From: Verrucomicrobiota bacterium
GTDB lineage: Bacteria > Verrucomicrobiota > Lentisphaeria > Oligosphaerales > JAFGRS01
Direction of reading: 5' to 3'
Assembly (NCBI GenBank): GCA_019136035.1
Contig: JAGVUW010000366.1
Coordinates: forward strand, 1-12,449
Length of the DNA stretch: 12,449 bases
The notes under the pieces were generated by a model, which was not told the DNA's origin, made no database searches, and worked only from the letters and a program-made list of their open reading frames with translations. This document shows positions 5,536-11,986 of the stretch, in pieces; position 1 is the stretch's first letter, and each line of letters starts with the position of its first letter. The translations under genes and the position numbers were made by a program.

Positions 5536-6573
5536 ATGCTGCACGTGCATACCGGCGACGCGGCCGCCGAGGCCCTCCCCAAGTCCGGCATCAGCGGCGA
5601 CCAGGCCGTCTGGACGGACGTCCTCATGGTCGGCCCGCTCTCTGCCGACCTCACCTCCGACGCGGCCCGCCGTCAGCGTGCCGAGGTCCTCAGCGCCTCC
5701 ACCGGCGGCGCGATCTCGCCGGCGCGCTGCCTCCATCGCCTGGAGCGCCAGGAGGAGTCGCTGCGGGTCTGGCGCGATCATGACGAGGTCGTCCTGTGGA
5801 CGGACTCCTGCCTGTACGACCAAGCGATCCTGGTGCGTCTCCTGGCCTGGTTCGAGGCGGTTCCCGAGGCCTTGCCGCGTCTGCGTCTGATCTGTCTGGA
5901 CAGCCATCCGGCGGTGCCGGTCTTTCACGGCCTCGGCCAGCTCTCGTCGGCGCAGTTGGCGGCGCTGCTGCCGGAGCGCGTGGCGGTGACGGCGGCGCAG
6001 TTGCGGACTGGCCGGCGCGTCTGGGACGCCCTCTGCCGGACGACCCCGCACGACATCGAGGCCCTGGCCGTGGAGCCGTACCCCGGGCTGCCCTTCCTGG
6101 GGCGTGCCCTGCGGCGCTGGCTGGAGCTCTACCCGGCCGTGGAGAACGGCCTCTGCCGTCTGCAGCAGGAGGTCCTCGAAGCCCTCGCGGCGTCGCCCGG
6201 TCCCATGGCACCGCCGGCCCTCTTCGCCGCGGTCTCTGAGCGCGAGCGCCCCGCCTTCTTTGGTGACACCATGCTCTGGCAGATGCTCAATGCCATGGCC
6301 TTCTGCCGGCACCCGCTCCTGCATCTGGACGGCGCCGCGCCCCTGCCGCAGTGGGACACCCAGGGCATCGGCGCGCGCCGGGTGACGATCAGCGCCATCG
6401 GCCGGTCCGTCGCCTTGGGCCAGGCCGACGCCCTGCGCCTCAACGGCATCGACCGCTGGCTTGGCGGCGTCCGCCTCGATGGCACGCCGGAACACGACTG
6501 GCGCTGGAATCGCGCCGCGGGACGCCTCCAGCGCGGACCGCTGAATCAGGGAGGATCCTGCCGCTATGGCTGA
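5536..6573 (+). CDS. DUF1835-domain protein (DUF1835/DUF3658 type)
   Basis: A 345-residue soluble protein of unknown biochemical function. The N-terminus MLHVHTGDAAAEAL...AVWTDVLMVGPL (residues 1-35) is the hallmark of DUF1835 (short beta-strand, GD, then W-x-D-x-L-x-x-GP). WTDSCLYDQAILVRLLAWF follows near residue 90. The C-terminal part resembles the partner domain DUF3658: GDTMLWQMLNAMAFCRHPLL, ARRVTISAIGRSVALGQAD and DRWLGGVRLDG, with a final WRWNRAAGRLQ. No signal peptide or membrane segment is seen. Its last eight bases overlap the start of the aldo/keto reductase gene, and the reductase RBS lies inside this gene, so the two are translationally coupled. The domain assignment is from memory of motif patterns; the role is unknown. 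Confidence 0.8.
   Translation: MLHVHTGDAAAEALPKSGISGDQAVWTDVLMVGPLSADLTSDAARRQRAEVLSASTGGAISPARCLHRLERQEESLRVWRDHDEVVLWTDSCLYDQAILVRLLAWFEAVPEALPRLRLICLDSHPAVPVFHGLGQLSSAQLAALLPERVAVTAAQLRTGRRVWDALCRTTPHDIEALAVEPYPGLPFLGRALRRWLELYPAVENGLCRLQQEVLEALAASPGPMAPPALFAAVSERERPAFFGDTMLWQMLNAMAFCRHPLLHLDGAAPLPQWDTQGIGARRVTISAIGRSVALGQADALRLNGIDRWLGGVRLDGTPEHDWRWNRAAGRLQRGPLNQGGSCRYG
6548..6555 (+). promoter_or_regulatory. Internal ribosome-binding site for the aldo/keto reductase
   Basis: AGGGAGGA within the last codons of the DUF1835 gene, ten bases before the ATG at 6566. It supports an overlapping, coupled start. Confidence 0.8.
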
Positions 6574-7564
6574 CACGCAACGCCGGCTCGGACGCACCGA
6601 CATCACGGTCTCGACGGTCGCCATGGGCTGCTGGGCCATCGTCGGCGATGCGACCTGGGGGCCTCAGGACGAGCACGACGCCATCGCGGCCATCCATGCC
6701 GCCCTCGACAGCGGCGTGACCTTCTTCGACACCGCCGAGGGCTATGGCGGCGGTCTCTCGGAACGCCTCCTGGCCCGGGCCTTGAAGGGCCGCCGCAGTG
6801 AGGTCGTCATCGGCTCGAAGGTCAGCCCGAATCACGTCGCCACCGAGGCGGACCTGGTGCGGAGCTGCGATGCCAGTCTGGCCAACCTCGAGACCGACGT
6901 CATCGACGTGTACCACCTGCACTGGCCGAACCGTGCCGTGCCGATCGACGAGATCCTGGCCGGCTTCGAACGCCTCCGCCAGGCCGGGAAGATCCGCGCC
7001 ATGGCGGTCTCGAACTTCGGCCGGCAGGACCTCACCGAACTCCTCGCGGCCGGCCGCTGCGAGGCCAACCAGCTTCCCTATAACCTCCTCTGGCGCGCCA
7101 TCGAGCACGAGGTCGCGCCGATCTGCGTCAAGCACGGGATCGGCATCACCTGCTACTGCCCGATCGCCCAGGGCCTCCTCACCGGCAAGTTCGCCAGTGC
7201 CGACGAGGTGCCGCCGGGCCGCGCCCGCACCCGCCACTTCGCCTGCACGCGGCCCCAGGCCCGGCACACCGAGCCCGGCGCCGAGGCCATGACCTTCGCC
7301 GCCATCGCCGCCATACGACGCCTCGCCGACGGCGCCGGGCTGCCCATGGAGCAGGTCGCCCTGGCCTGGCTCCTGACCCGGCCCGGCGTCGCCTCGGTCC
7401 TGGTCGGCGCCCGCGATGCCGCGCAGATGCGCCGCAACGCCGCCGCCATGACCGCGGTGCTCAGCCCGGCGCTCTGCGCCGACCTCGATGCCGTCACCGC
7501 CGGCCTCAAGGAGCACTTCGGCACCAACCCGGATATGTGGCAGTCCCAGTCGCGCTACCGCTGA
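6566..7564 (+). CDS. Aldo/keto reductase
   Basis: A 332-residue NAD(P)H-dependent aldo/keto reductase with a TIM-barrel fold, cytoplasmic. Family features: RRLGRTDITVSTVAMGCWA at the start; FFDTAEGYGGGLSE (53-66) with catalytic Asp55 and Tyr60; VIGSKV with Lys85; DVYHLHWPN with His119; KIRAMAVSNF (142-151); and the cofactor-binding end VASVLVGARDAAQMRRNAAA (275-294). The catalytic tetrad is complete. The substrate cannot be told from sequence; a sugar or a small carbonyl compound would fit the neighbours. The start overlaps the DUF1835 gene by eight bases and has a strong RBS. A long inverted repeat follows the stop, and 178 bases separate it from the fucosidase gene. Confidence 0.93.
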   Translation: MADTQRRLGRTDITVSTVAMGCWAIVGDATWGPQDEHDAIAAIHAALDSGVTFFDTAEGYGGGLSERLLARALKGRRSEVVIGSKVSPNHVATEADLVRSCDASLANLETDVIDVYHLHWPNRAVPIDEILAGFERLRQAGKIRAMAVSNFGRQDLTELLAAGRCEANQLPYNLLWRAIEHEVAPICVKHGIGITCYCPIAQGLLTGKFASADEVPPGRARTRHFACTRPQARHTEPGAEAMTFAAIAAIRRLADGAGLPMEQVALAWLLTRPGVASVLVGARDAAQMRRNAAAMTAVLSPALCADLDAVTAGLKEHFGTNPDMWQSQSRYR

Positions 7565-7605
7565 GAGCGCCGCAGGCATGGCGCCGCGGCCCCGGCGCGG
7601 CGCTC
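7565..7605 (+). terminator. Inverted repeat after the aldo/keto reductase gene
   Basis: GAGCGCCGC (7565-7573), directly after the TGA, pairs with GCGGCGCTC (7597-7605). The loop contains its own GCGCCG/CGGCGC symmetry. No T-run follows. It is a probable transcript-end structure separating this gene from the fucosidase gene. Confidence 0.5.
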
Positions 7606-7729
7606 GATCGCATCATACGGGCGCGATTGGGGTTGCGCGATGCTGAAGGCGCGCCACATTCTCTGCGGGCCGTGCCGGGTCCCGCCGGCAGCGGACTCTG
7701 CCTCACCAGGGTGACGATTCGGAGCGATC

Positions 7730-7734
7730 AGGAG
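7730..7734 (+). promoter_or_regulatory. Ribosome-binding site that fixes the fucosidase start
   Basis: AGGAG eight bases before the ATG at 7743. It supports translation from before the Lys/Ala-rich tail; no comparable site precedes the later in-frame GTG at 7968. Confidence 0.8.
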
Positions 7735-7742
7735 TGACGACC

Positions 7743-9743
7743 ATGGCCACGCGCAAGACCCCGAAGACGGCCGCGCCGAAGACGACCGCGGCGAAGGCGA
7801 AGACGGCCCCGGCAAAGGCGAAGGCCGCGGCCGCCCCGGCGAAGGCCGTCAAGGGGAAGACTCCGGCGAAGGCCGCCCCGGCGAAGGCCGCTGCGAAGGC
7901 GAAGGCTCCCGCGAAGGCCCCGGCGGCTGCCGCGAAGGCGGCGAAGAAGGCCCCCGCGGCGAAGGCCGTGGCGAAGGCGAAGGCCCCCGCGAAGGCGGCG
8001 ACGAAGGCGGCGGTCGGGGCGGCGCTGAGCCCGCGTCAGGAGACGCGTCGGTGGTTCCGGGGTGCCAAGTTTGGCATGTTCATCCACTGGGGCATCTACG
8101 CCCTCATCGGCAAGGGCGAGTGGATTCGCACCGTCGACAAGATCCCGCTCGAGGAGTACAACAAGCTCCAGCCGGCCTTCAACCCGAAGCGCTTCGACCC
8201 GGAGGCCTGGGCCGACCTGGCGCAGCGCGCCGGCATGAAGTACATGGTCATCACCACCAAGCACCACGACGGCTTCTGCATGTTCGATGCCCACAACACG
8301 GATTGGAAGGTGACCAAGACCCCGTACGGCAAGGACGTCCTGGCCGAGGTGACGCGCGCCTTCGTCAACCGCGGCCTGGAAGTCGGGTACTACTACTCGA
8401 TCATGGACTGGCACCACGAGGACTACCTGCCGCGTCTGGAGTGGGAGAAGGCAGATCGGCCCGAGGCGGGCCACGACGTGATGGACTACATCGCCTACAT
8501 GCGCGAGCACATCCGCCAGCTCATGACCGAATACCGCCCGGCGCCCTTCGTGCTGTGGTATGACGGCGGCTGGATGAACAAGCCCGAGGAACTCGGCGGT
8601 GCCGAGACCAACGCCGAGGCGCGGCGGCTCAAGCCCGACATCCTGATCAACGACCGGCACTTCACCAAGGAAGACCTGGTCACGCCCGAGCAGCGCATCC
8701 CGGCCACCGGCATGCGCGATGAGAACGGCGAGCCGCTGCTCTGGGAAGCCTGCATCACCATGACCTCGCACTGGTGGGGCTATGACAAGAACGAGACGGT
8801 GTACAAGAGCAAGGAGTTCCTCATCCGCATGCTCGTCGACATCGTCTCCAAGGGCGGCAATCTGCTGCTGAACATCGGGCCGAAGCCGGACGGCAGCATC
8901 CAGAAGGAGTTCCGTGACCGCCTTGAGGCCATCGGACGCTGGATGGAGAAGTACTCCGAGGCCATCTACGACACCACCGCGAGCCCCTTCAACCTGCTGC
9001 CCTTCTACGGCCGTGTCACGACCAAGGGCAGCCGACTCTACGTGCACGTCTTCGAGTGGCCCGGCGACCGCATCGTGCGTCTGCCCAATCTGAAGAACAC
9101 CATCCAGGAAGCCTACCTCCTGGGGCGGAAGAAGGCTCTGCTGCCGCTGGCGCGCGAGGGCGCCGACTGGGCCATCAAGCTGCCGGCGAAGGCGCCGGAC
9201 CAGGCTGCCAGTGTCCTGGTGGTCGAGCTGGACGGCGCCCCGTCGGTCGATCCGGTGGTGATTGTCCCCGACACCCGCGGCGTCATCCACCTGCCGGCGC
9301 TGTACGGCTCGCTGGAGGGCCCGCACGGCCAGCGCATCCGCTACGAGAGCCGCGACGGCGCCATCCACGCCGGCAACTGGGTGCGTTCGCCCGACAGCAT
9401 CTCCTGGCGTTTCCAGGCGCCGGCGGCGGGGACGTACACCCTGGTCCTGGAGCAGTCGGTCGAGGCCGGGCAGGGCGGGACGCCCTTCGAGATCTTCGTC
9501 AATGGCAAGACGGCTACCAAGATGGCGCCGAACGGGGTGCCCTTCAGCACCGGCGACGGCGCTATCGTCGGCGACGCGGCCCTGTCCTTCACCACGCGCA
9601 GCACCGGCGGCGAGTTCAAGGAGCGCCGTGTCGGCACGGTCCTGCTGCAGGCGGGTGAGAACACCCTGAAGCTGGTCGTCGGCAAGCTCGCGCACCAGTC
9701 CAGCATGGACCTCCGCGGGGCCGTCCTGCGGCCGTTGCGCTGA
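7743..9743 (+). CDS. GH29 alpha-L-fucosidase with histone-H1-like N-terminal tail
   Basis: A 666-residue glycoside hydrolase family 29 enzyme, predicted to release L-fucose from glycans. Domain order: residues 1-92 are Lys/Ala/Pro-rich, with 23 Lys before residue 90, no acidic residue before Glu100 and no aromatic residue, built from KAK/APAKA units like histone H1 or AlgP tails. The catalytic TIM barrel then starts immediately with WFRGAKFGMFIHWGIYAL (104-121). It continues with TTKHHDGFCMFDA, LWYDGGW with the likely nucleophile Asp274, LWEACITMTSHWWGY (333-347) and VDIVSKGGNLLLNIGPKPDG (365-384). From about residue 515 a beta-rich region (HLPALYGSL, WRFQAPAAGTYTLVLE, FEIFVNGK) looks like a carbohydrate-binding module. 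There is no signal peptide, which is unusual for GH29. AGGAG lies eight bases before the ATG; no Met occurs between the tail and Met112. The GH29 call is firm; the role of the tail is unknown. Confidence 0.93.
   Translation: MATRKTPKTAAPKTTAAKAKTAPAKAKAAAAPAKAVKGKTPAKAAPAKAAAKAKAPAKAPAAAAKAAKKAPAAKAVAKAKAPAKAATKAAVGAALSPRQETRRWFRGAKFGMFIHWGIYALIGKGEWIRTVDKIPLEEYNKLQPAFNPKRFDPEAWADLAQRAGMKYMVITTKHHDGFCMFDAHNTDWKVTKTPYGKDVLAEVTRAFVNRGLEVGYYYSIMDWHHEDYLPRLEWEKADRPEAGHDVMDYIAYMREHIRQLMTEYRPAPFVLWYDGGWMNKPEELGGAETNAEARRLKPDILINDRHFTKEDLVTPEQRIPATGMRDENGEPLLWEACITMTSHWWGYDKNETVYKSKEFLIRMLVDIVSKGGNLLLNIGPKPDGSIQKEFRDRLEAIGRWMEKYSEAIYDTTASPFNLLPFYGRVTTKGSRLYVHVFEWPGDRIVRLPNLKNTIQEAYLLGRKKALLPLAREGADWAIKLPAKAPDQAASVLVVELDGAPSVDPVVIVPDTRGVIHLPALYGSLEGPHGQRIRYESRDGAIHAGNWVRSPDSISWRFQAPAAGTYTLVLEQSVEAGQGGTPFEIFVNGKTATKMAPNGVPFSTGDGAIVGDAALSFTTRSTGGEFKERRVGTVLLQAGENTLKLVVGKLAHQSSMDLRGAVLRPLR
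7755..8015 (+). repeat. Low-complexity coding repeat (gcgaaggc-rich)
   Basis: Degenerate repetition of gcgaaggcc/gcgaaggcg and ccggcgaaggc encodes the Lys/Ala/Pro tail of the fucosidase. Codon use is mixed (gcc, gcg and gct for Ala; all Lys as aag), so the protein pattern is not just a perfect DNA slippage product, although the sequence could still expand or contract. Confidence 0.85.
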
Positions 9744-9838
9744 GGGCCGCCTGGGTCTTGCCCAGCCGGCGCGACCTACGTGCGGCGCCAGCGGGGCGGC
9801 TCGTATGGAACATGGCGGTGTGACGCGCACGGTCTTGT
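9744..9838. other. Intergenic start with a gacctac motif
   Basis: This is the first part of the 406-base gap between the fucosidase and Gfo/Idh genes. It includes gcgacctacg (9771-9780), the same short motif found at the end of the palindromic elements near 291 and 2191. No gene is evident. Confidence 0.4.
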
Positions 9839-9919
9839 CGCAGACTTTCAGCCTGCGATGCGTAACGTCCCTTTTCCCAGGGCGTTGCCCTGGGCTGATG
9901 AATGCTGCCCTTTCAGGGC
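9839..9919. repeat. Triple stem-loop intergenic element
   Basis: Three consecutive hairpins: CGCAG (9839-9843) with CTGCG (9853-9857); CCCAGGGC (9876-9883) with GCCCTGGG (9887-9894), loop GTT; GCCCT (9907-9911) with AGGGC (9915-9919), loop TTC. The linkers are less GC-rich (actttcag, aacgtcccttttc, tgatgaat). From memory, a very similar arrangement recurs in many PVC genomes; only one copy is in this window. It could fold as a structured RNA or serve as a transcript end for the fucosidase gene. Confidence 0.75.
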
Positions 9920-10007
9920 GCCAGAACGGCGGGCCGCAGGTAGGCGCTGCGAGCGGTGGTTCGTTGTGGCATATCCGGCGCGCCGGGCGCCGGCGGGGCG
10001 GAAGTGG

Positions 10008-10085
10008 GCGCCACGAGCCGAGTGGCGCTCCCCCGGGCGCTGTCGGCGCCCGGGAGGTCCACGGACGGCGCCGTGGACCTACTCG
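10008..10085. repeat. Palindrome cluster upstream of the Gfo/Idh gene
   Basis: Three hairpins in a row: GCGCCAC (10008-10014) with GTGGCGC (10022-10028); CCCGGGCGC (10032-10040) with GCGCCCGGG (10046-10054); AGGTCCACGG (10055-10064) with CCGTGGACCT (10071-10080). The third shares its ggtccacgg/ccgtggacc stem and following ctact-cgcccgg with the repeats at 11867-11986, and the first resembles 2095-2112. The remaining leader 10086-10149 carries AGGAG (10136-10140), nine bases before the ATG at 10150. Confidence 0.85.
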
Positions 10086-10149
10086 CCCGGCGCCGGTGCC
10101 CGCGCCGTAACAGCGGGCTACAGCCCTTTCCGGAGAGGAGTGCAGAGCG

Positions 10150-11430
10150 ATGGCGAAGGCGATTCGCGTGGGCGTCCTGGGCGTCGGTCGCGGGGCACAC
10201 CTCGGGGCGGTGGCTGAGAAGGTCGGCATGGAGCTGGTGGCGCTCTGCGACAGCATCGAGCCGAAGCTCGAGCAGGCCCGCCGGCGGCTGGGCGGCGAGC
10301 GCATCACCACCTACACCGACTACGCGCGCTTCCTCGAGCATGACCTCGACGCAGTCATCGTGGCGAACTACGCCACCGAGCATGTCCCGGCGGTGCTGCA
10401 GGCCCTGGCGGCGGGCAAGCATGTCATGAGCGAGTGCCTGGCCATGCTGACCATGGCCGAGGCCGTGCAGCTCGTGGAGGCGGTCGAGGCCTCGGGCCGC
10501 GTCTACTTCTTTGCCGAGAATGTGCCCTTCAACGTCCAGTGCCAGGAGATGACCCGCCTCTACAGCAGCGGCGTCATGGGCGACTTCCTCTATGGCGAGG
10601 CCGAGTACATCCACCCGGGGACGCCGCAGAGCTCGGCCACCCTCATCTCCGGACCCGACCACTGGCGCGCCTGGATGCCGACGACGTACTACTGCACGCA
10701 CTCGATGGGCCCGGTGATGATGGTCACGCAGACCCGCCCGGTGCGGGTGAATGGCTTCGTGGTGCCGTATGACTTCAAGGACCCGATGAAGACCGGCAGC
10801 ATCAGCCGCAAGGACATGGCCGGCATCCTGATGTGCACCATGGACACGCAGGCCCTGGTCAAGGTCATGCCCTGCGCCACCCTGCGCGACCACGGCTACC
10901 GGATCCGCTTCTGCTGCAACCGCGGCACCATGGAGTACAACCAGGGCGAGCCCCGCCTGCGCGTCCACCACGAGCCCTTCGACGTCGGGCCGTCGCAACC
11001 GCCGAACCGCCTCTACATGCCGGAGTTCCCGGAGGCCTTCAAGGCCGCGGCCAGCACCGGCCACGGCGGCGCCGACTACTTCTGCTGCCACTACTTCGCC
11101 AAGGCCATCCGCGAGGGCTCCGCGCCGCTCATCGACGTGTACAAGGCCATCGACATGACCTCGGTCGGCATCCTGGGGTACCGCTCGGCGCTCCAGGGCG
11201 GCGTGCCGATCGAGGTGCCGGACTTCCGTGACCGCGACGCGCGCGAGCGCTACCGCCATGACGACTGGAGCCCGGATCCGCGCCGGCGCCGTCCGGGGAT
11301 GCCCTGGCCGAGTGTCCTCGGCGACATCCCGATCGCGCCCGAGAGCCTGCAGTCGTTCGCCGAGCTGCGCCGCCGCCACGAGGCCGGCTTCTCAACGCCG
11401 GTGACGCCGCCGGCACCGCCGGCGCGCTGA
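10150..11430 (+). CDS. Gfo/Idh/MocA-family oxidoreductase
   Basis: A 426-residue NAD(P)-dependent oxidoreductase of the Gfo/Idh/MocA family, which acts on sugars or cyclitols in the cytoplasm. The Rossmann domain shows RVGVLGVGRGAHLG (6-19), a strand end ALCDS, and DAVIVANYATEHVPAVLQAL (67-86). At the usual EKP position the sequence is KHVMSECLAM (90-99), so the conserved Lys is replaced. YFFAENVPF (119-127) and EAEYIHPG (150-157) follow; the C-terminal domain has TGHGGADYF (303-311) and DVYKAIDMTSVGILGYRSAL (329-348), as in GH109-like and related Gfo/Idh proteins of PVC bacteria. The Pro/Arg-rich end (GFSTPVTPPAPPAR) looks disordered. There is no signal peptide. The start is supported by AGGAG nine bases upstream. 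The family is sure; the substrate and whether it is a reductase or a redox glycosidase are unknown. Confidence 0.9.
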   Translation: MAKAIRVGVLGVGRGAHLGAVAEKVGMELVALCDSIEPKLEQARRRLGGERITTYTDYARFLEHDLDAVIVANYATEHVPAVLQALAAGKHVMSECLAMLTMAEAVQLVEAVEASGRVYFFAENVPFNVQCQEMTRLYSSGVMGDFLYGEAEYIHPGTPQSSATLISGPDHWRAWMPTTYYCTHSMGPVMMVTQTRPVRVNGFVVPYDFKDPMKTGSISRKDMAGILMCTMDTQALVKVMPCATLRDHGYRIRFCCNRGTMEYNQGEPRLRVHHEPFDVGPSQPPNRLYMPEFPEAFKAAASTGHGGADYFCCHYFAKAIREGSAPLIDVYKAIDMTSVGILGYRSALQGGVPIEVPDFRDRDARERYRHDDWSPDPRRRRPGMPWPSVLGDIPIAPESLQSFAELRRRHEAGFSTPVTPPAPPAR

Positions 11431-11452
11431 CGGGTCTTCCGCCGCAGGCCGT

Positions 11453-11474
11453 GAGCTGCCGGTGACGGAAGCTC
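11453..11474 (+). terminator. Hairpin after the Gfo/Idh gene
   Basis: GAGCT (11453-11457) plus CCG (11459-11461) pair with CGG (11466-11468) plus AGCTC (11470-11474), with one mismatch and a GTGA loop. It lies 22 bases after the TGA. There is no T-run, so the terminator role is tentative. Confidence 0.4.
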
Positions 11475-11595
11475 CGATGCGTACTTCTGGTGAAGACGGG
11501 GGGCGTTCATCTCGCCTGTCTTGGCCTCCCCCGGACAGGTCTCGACGAGGGCATCGGTCGGGCGGCTCCCGTATCCCAAAGGGATTGCGTCCTCC
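11475..11595. other. Intergenic stretch after the Gfo/Idh gene
   Basis: No gene or perfect repeat is seen. The end (tcccaaagggattgcgtcc, about 11575-11593) resembles the caaccccaag...ggttgcgtc blocks of the following inverted repeat and may be its degenerate outer part. Confidence 0.4.
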
Positions 11596-11782
11596 AGCCC
11601 AGGGTTGCGGCTTGGCCGCTACCCTGGGTCGCGGTCCCATCCCGCCCATCCAACCCCAAGGGGGTTGCGTCATGGTGCCGCGGCGTCGGCTCCTGGCGAT
11701 CCGACCGACGCAACCCTCGTTGGGGTTGTTGCCCATGGCCATGGGCTATCCCAGGGTAGCGGAGGTACCGCAACCCTGGGCT
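11596..11782. repeat. Large nested inverted repeat of about 187 bp
   Basis: The outer arms are themselves hairpins. AGCCCAGGGTTGCGG (11596-11610) pairs with CCGCTACCCTGGGT (11616-11629); TCCCAGGGTAGCGG (11749-11762) pairs with CCGCAACCCTGGGCT (11768-11782). The second hairpin is the inverted copy of the first. Inner arms: caaccccaagggggttgcgtc (about 11651-11671) is matched in reverse by gacgcaaccctcgttgggg and ttg (about 11707-11728). The arrangement is therefore symmetric about the segment 11672-11706. It lies between two convergent genes (Gfo/Idh and HNH), where a two-way transcript end would be useful. Open frames over it are by-products. Confidence 0.88.
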
Positions 11783-11866
11783 CAGCAGAAAGCCGACGGA
11801 TCGTCTCTCGCCAAAGTGGGAGGGGATCAGGAGCCCAAGCGCGTGGCAACCCGGAGGCCCTGAGGG

Positions 11867-11986
11867 GGTCCACGGCGTTGCCGTGGACCCGGGTTCACCG
11901 ACGGCGCGGTGACCCTACTTGCCCGGGCGGTCCACGGCGCTGCCGTGGACCCGGGTTCACCGGCGGCGCGGTGGCCCTACTTGTCT
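11867..11986. repeat. 62-bp tandem duplication reaching into the HNH stop codon
   Basis: Two near-identical copies start at 11867 and 11929. Each contains a ggtccacggc...gccgtggacc hairpin, cgggttcaccg, cggcgcggtg and ends in ccctacttg. The second copy's ctactt is the stop and last Lys codon of the minus-strand HNH gene (cta 11977-11979). The first copy carries an identical ctactt with no gene attached, so the duplication includes the gene end. The hairpin stem is shared with 10055-10080. Confidence 0.92.

Noticed and set aside
7968..8076. Alternative downstream start for the fucosidase (GTG at 7968 or ATG at 8076)
   Set aside because: Neither has a ribosome-binding sequence; the GTG still leaves part of the tail, and the ATG would remove conserved residues before MFIHWG.
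7728..10310. An 860-codon open frame on the minus strand opposite the fucosidase gene
   Set aside because: It is antisense to a convincing GH29 gene, has no recognisable domain, is rich in Arg/Leu/Gly/Asp shadow composition and runs through intergenic hairpins. High G/C at third positions keeps antisense frames open.
9913..11379. A 488-codon open frame on the minus strand over the Gfo/Idh gene
   Set aside because: It is a shadow of a well-supported oxidoreductase gene and starts and ends without sensible signals.
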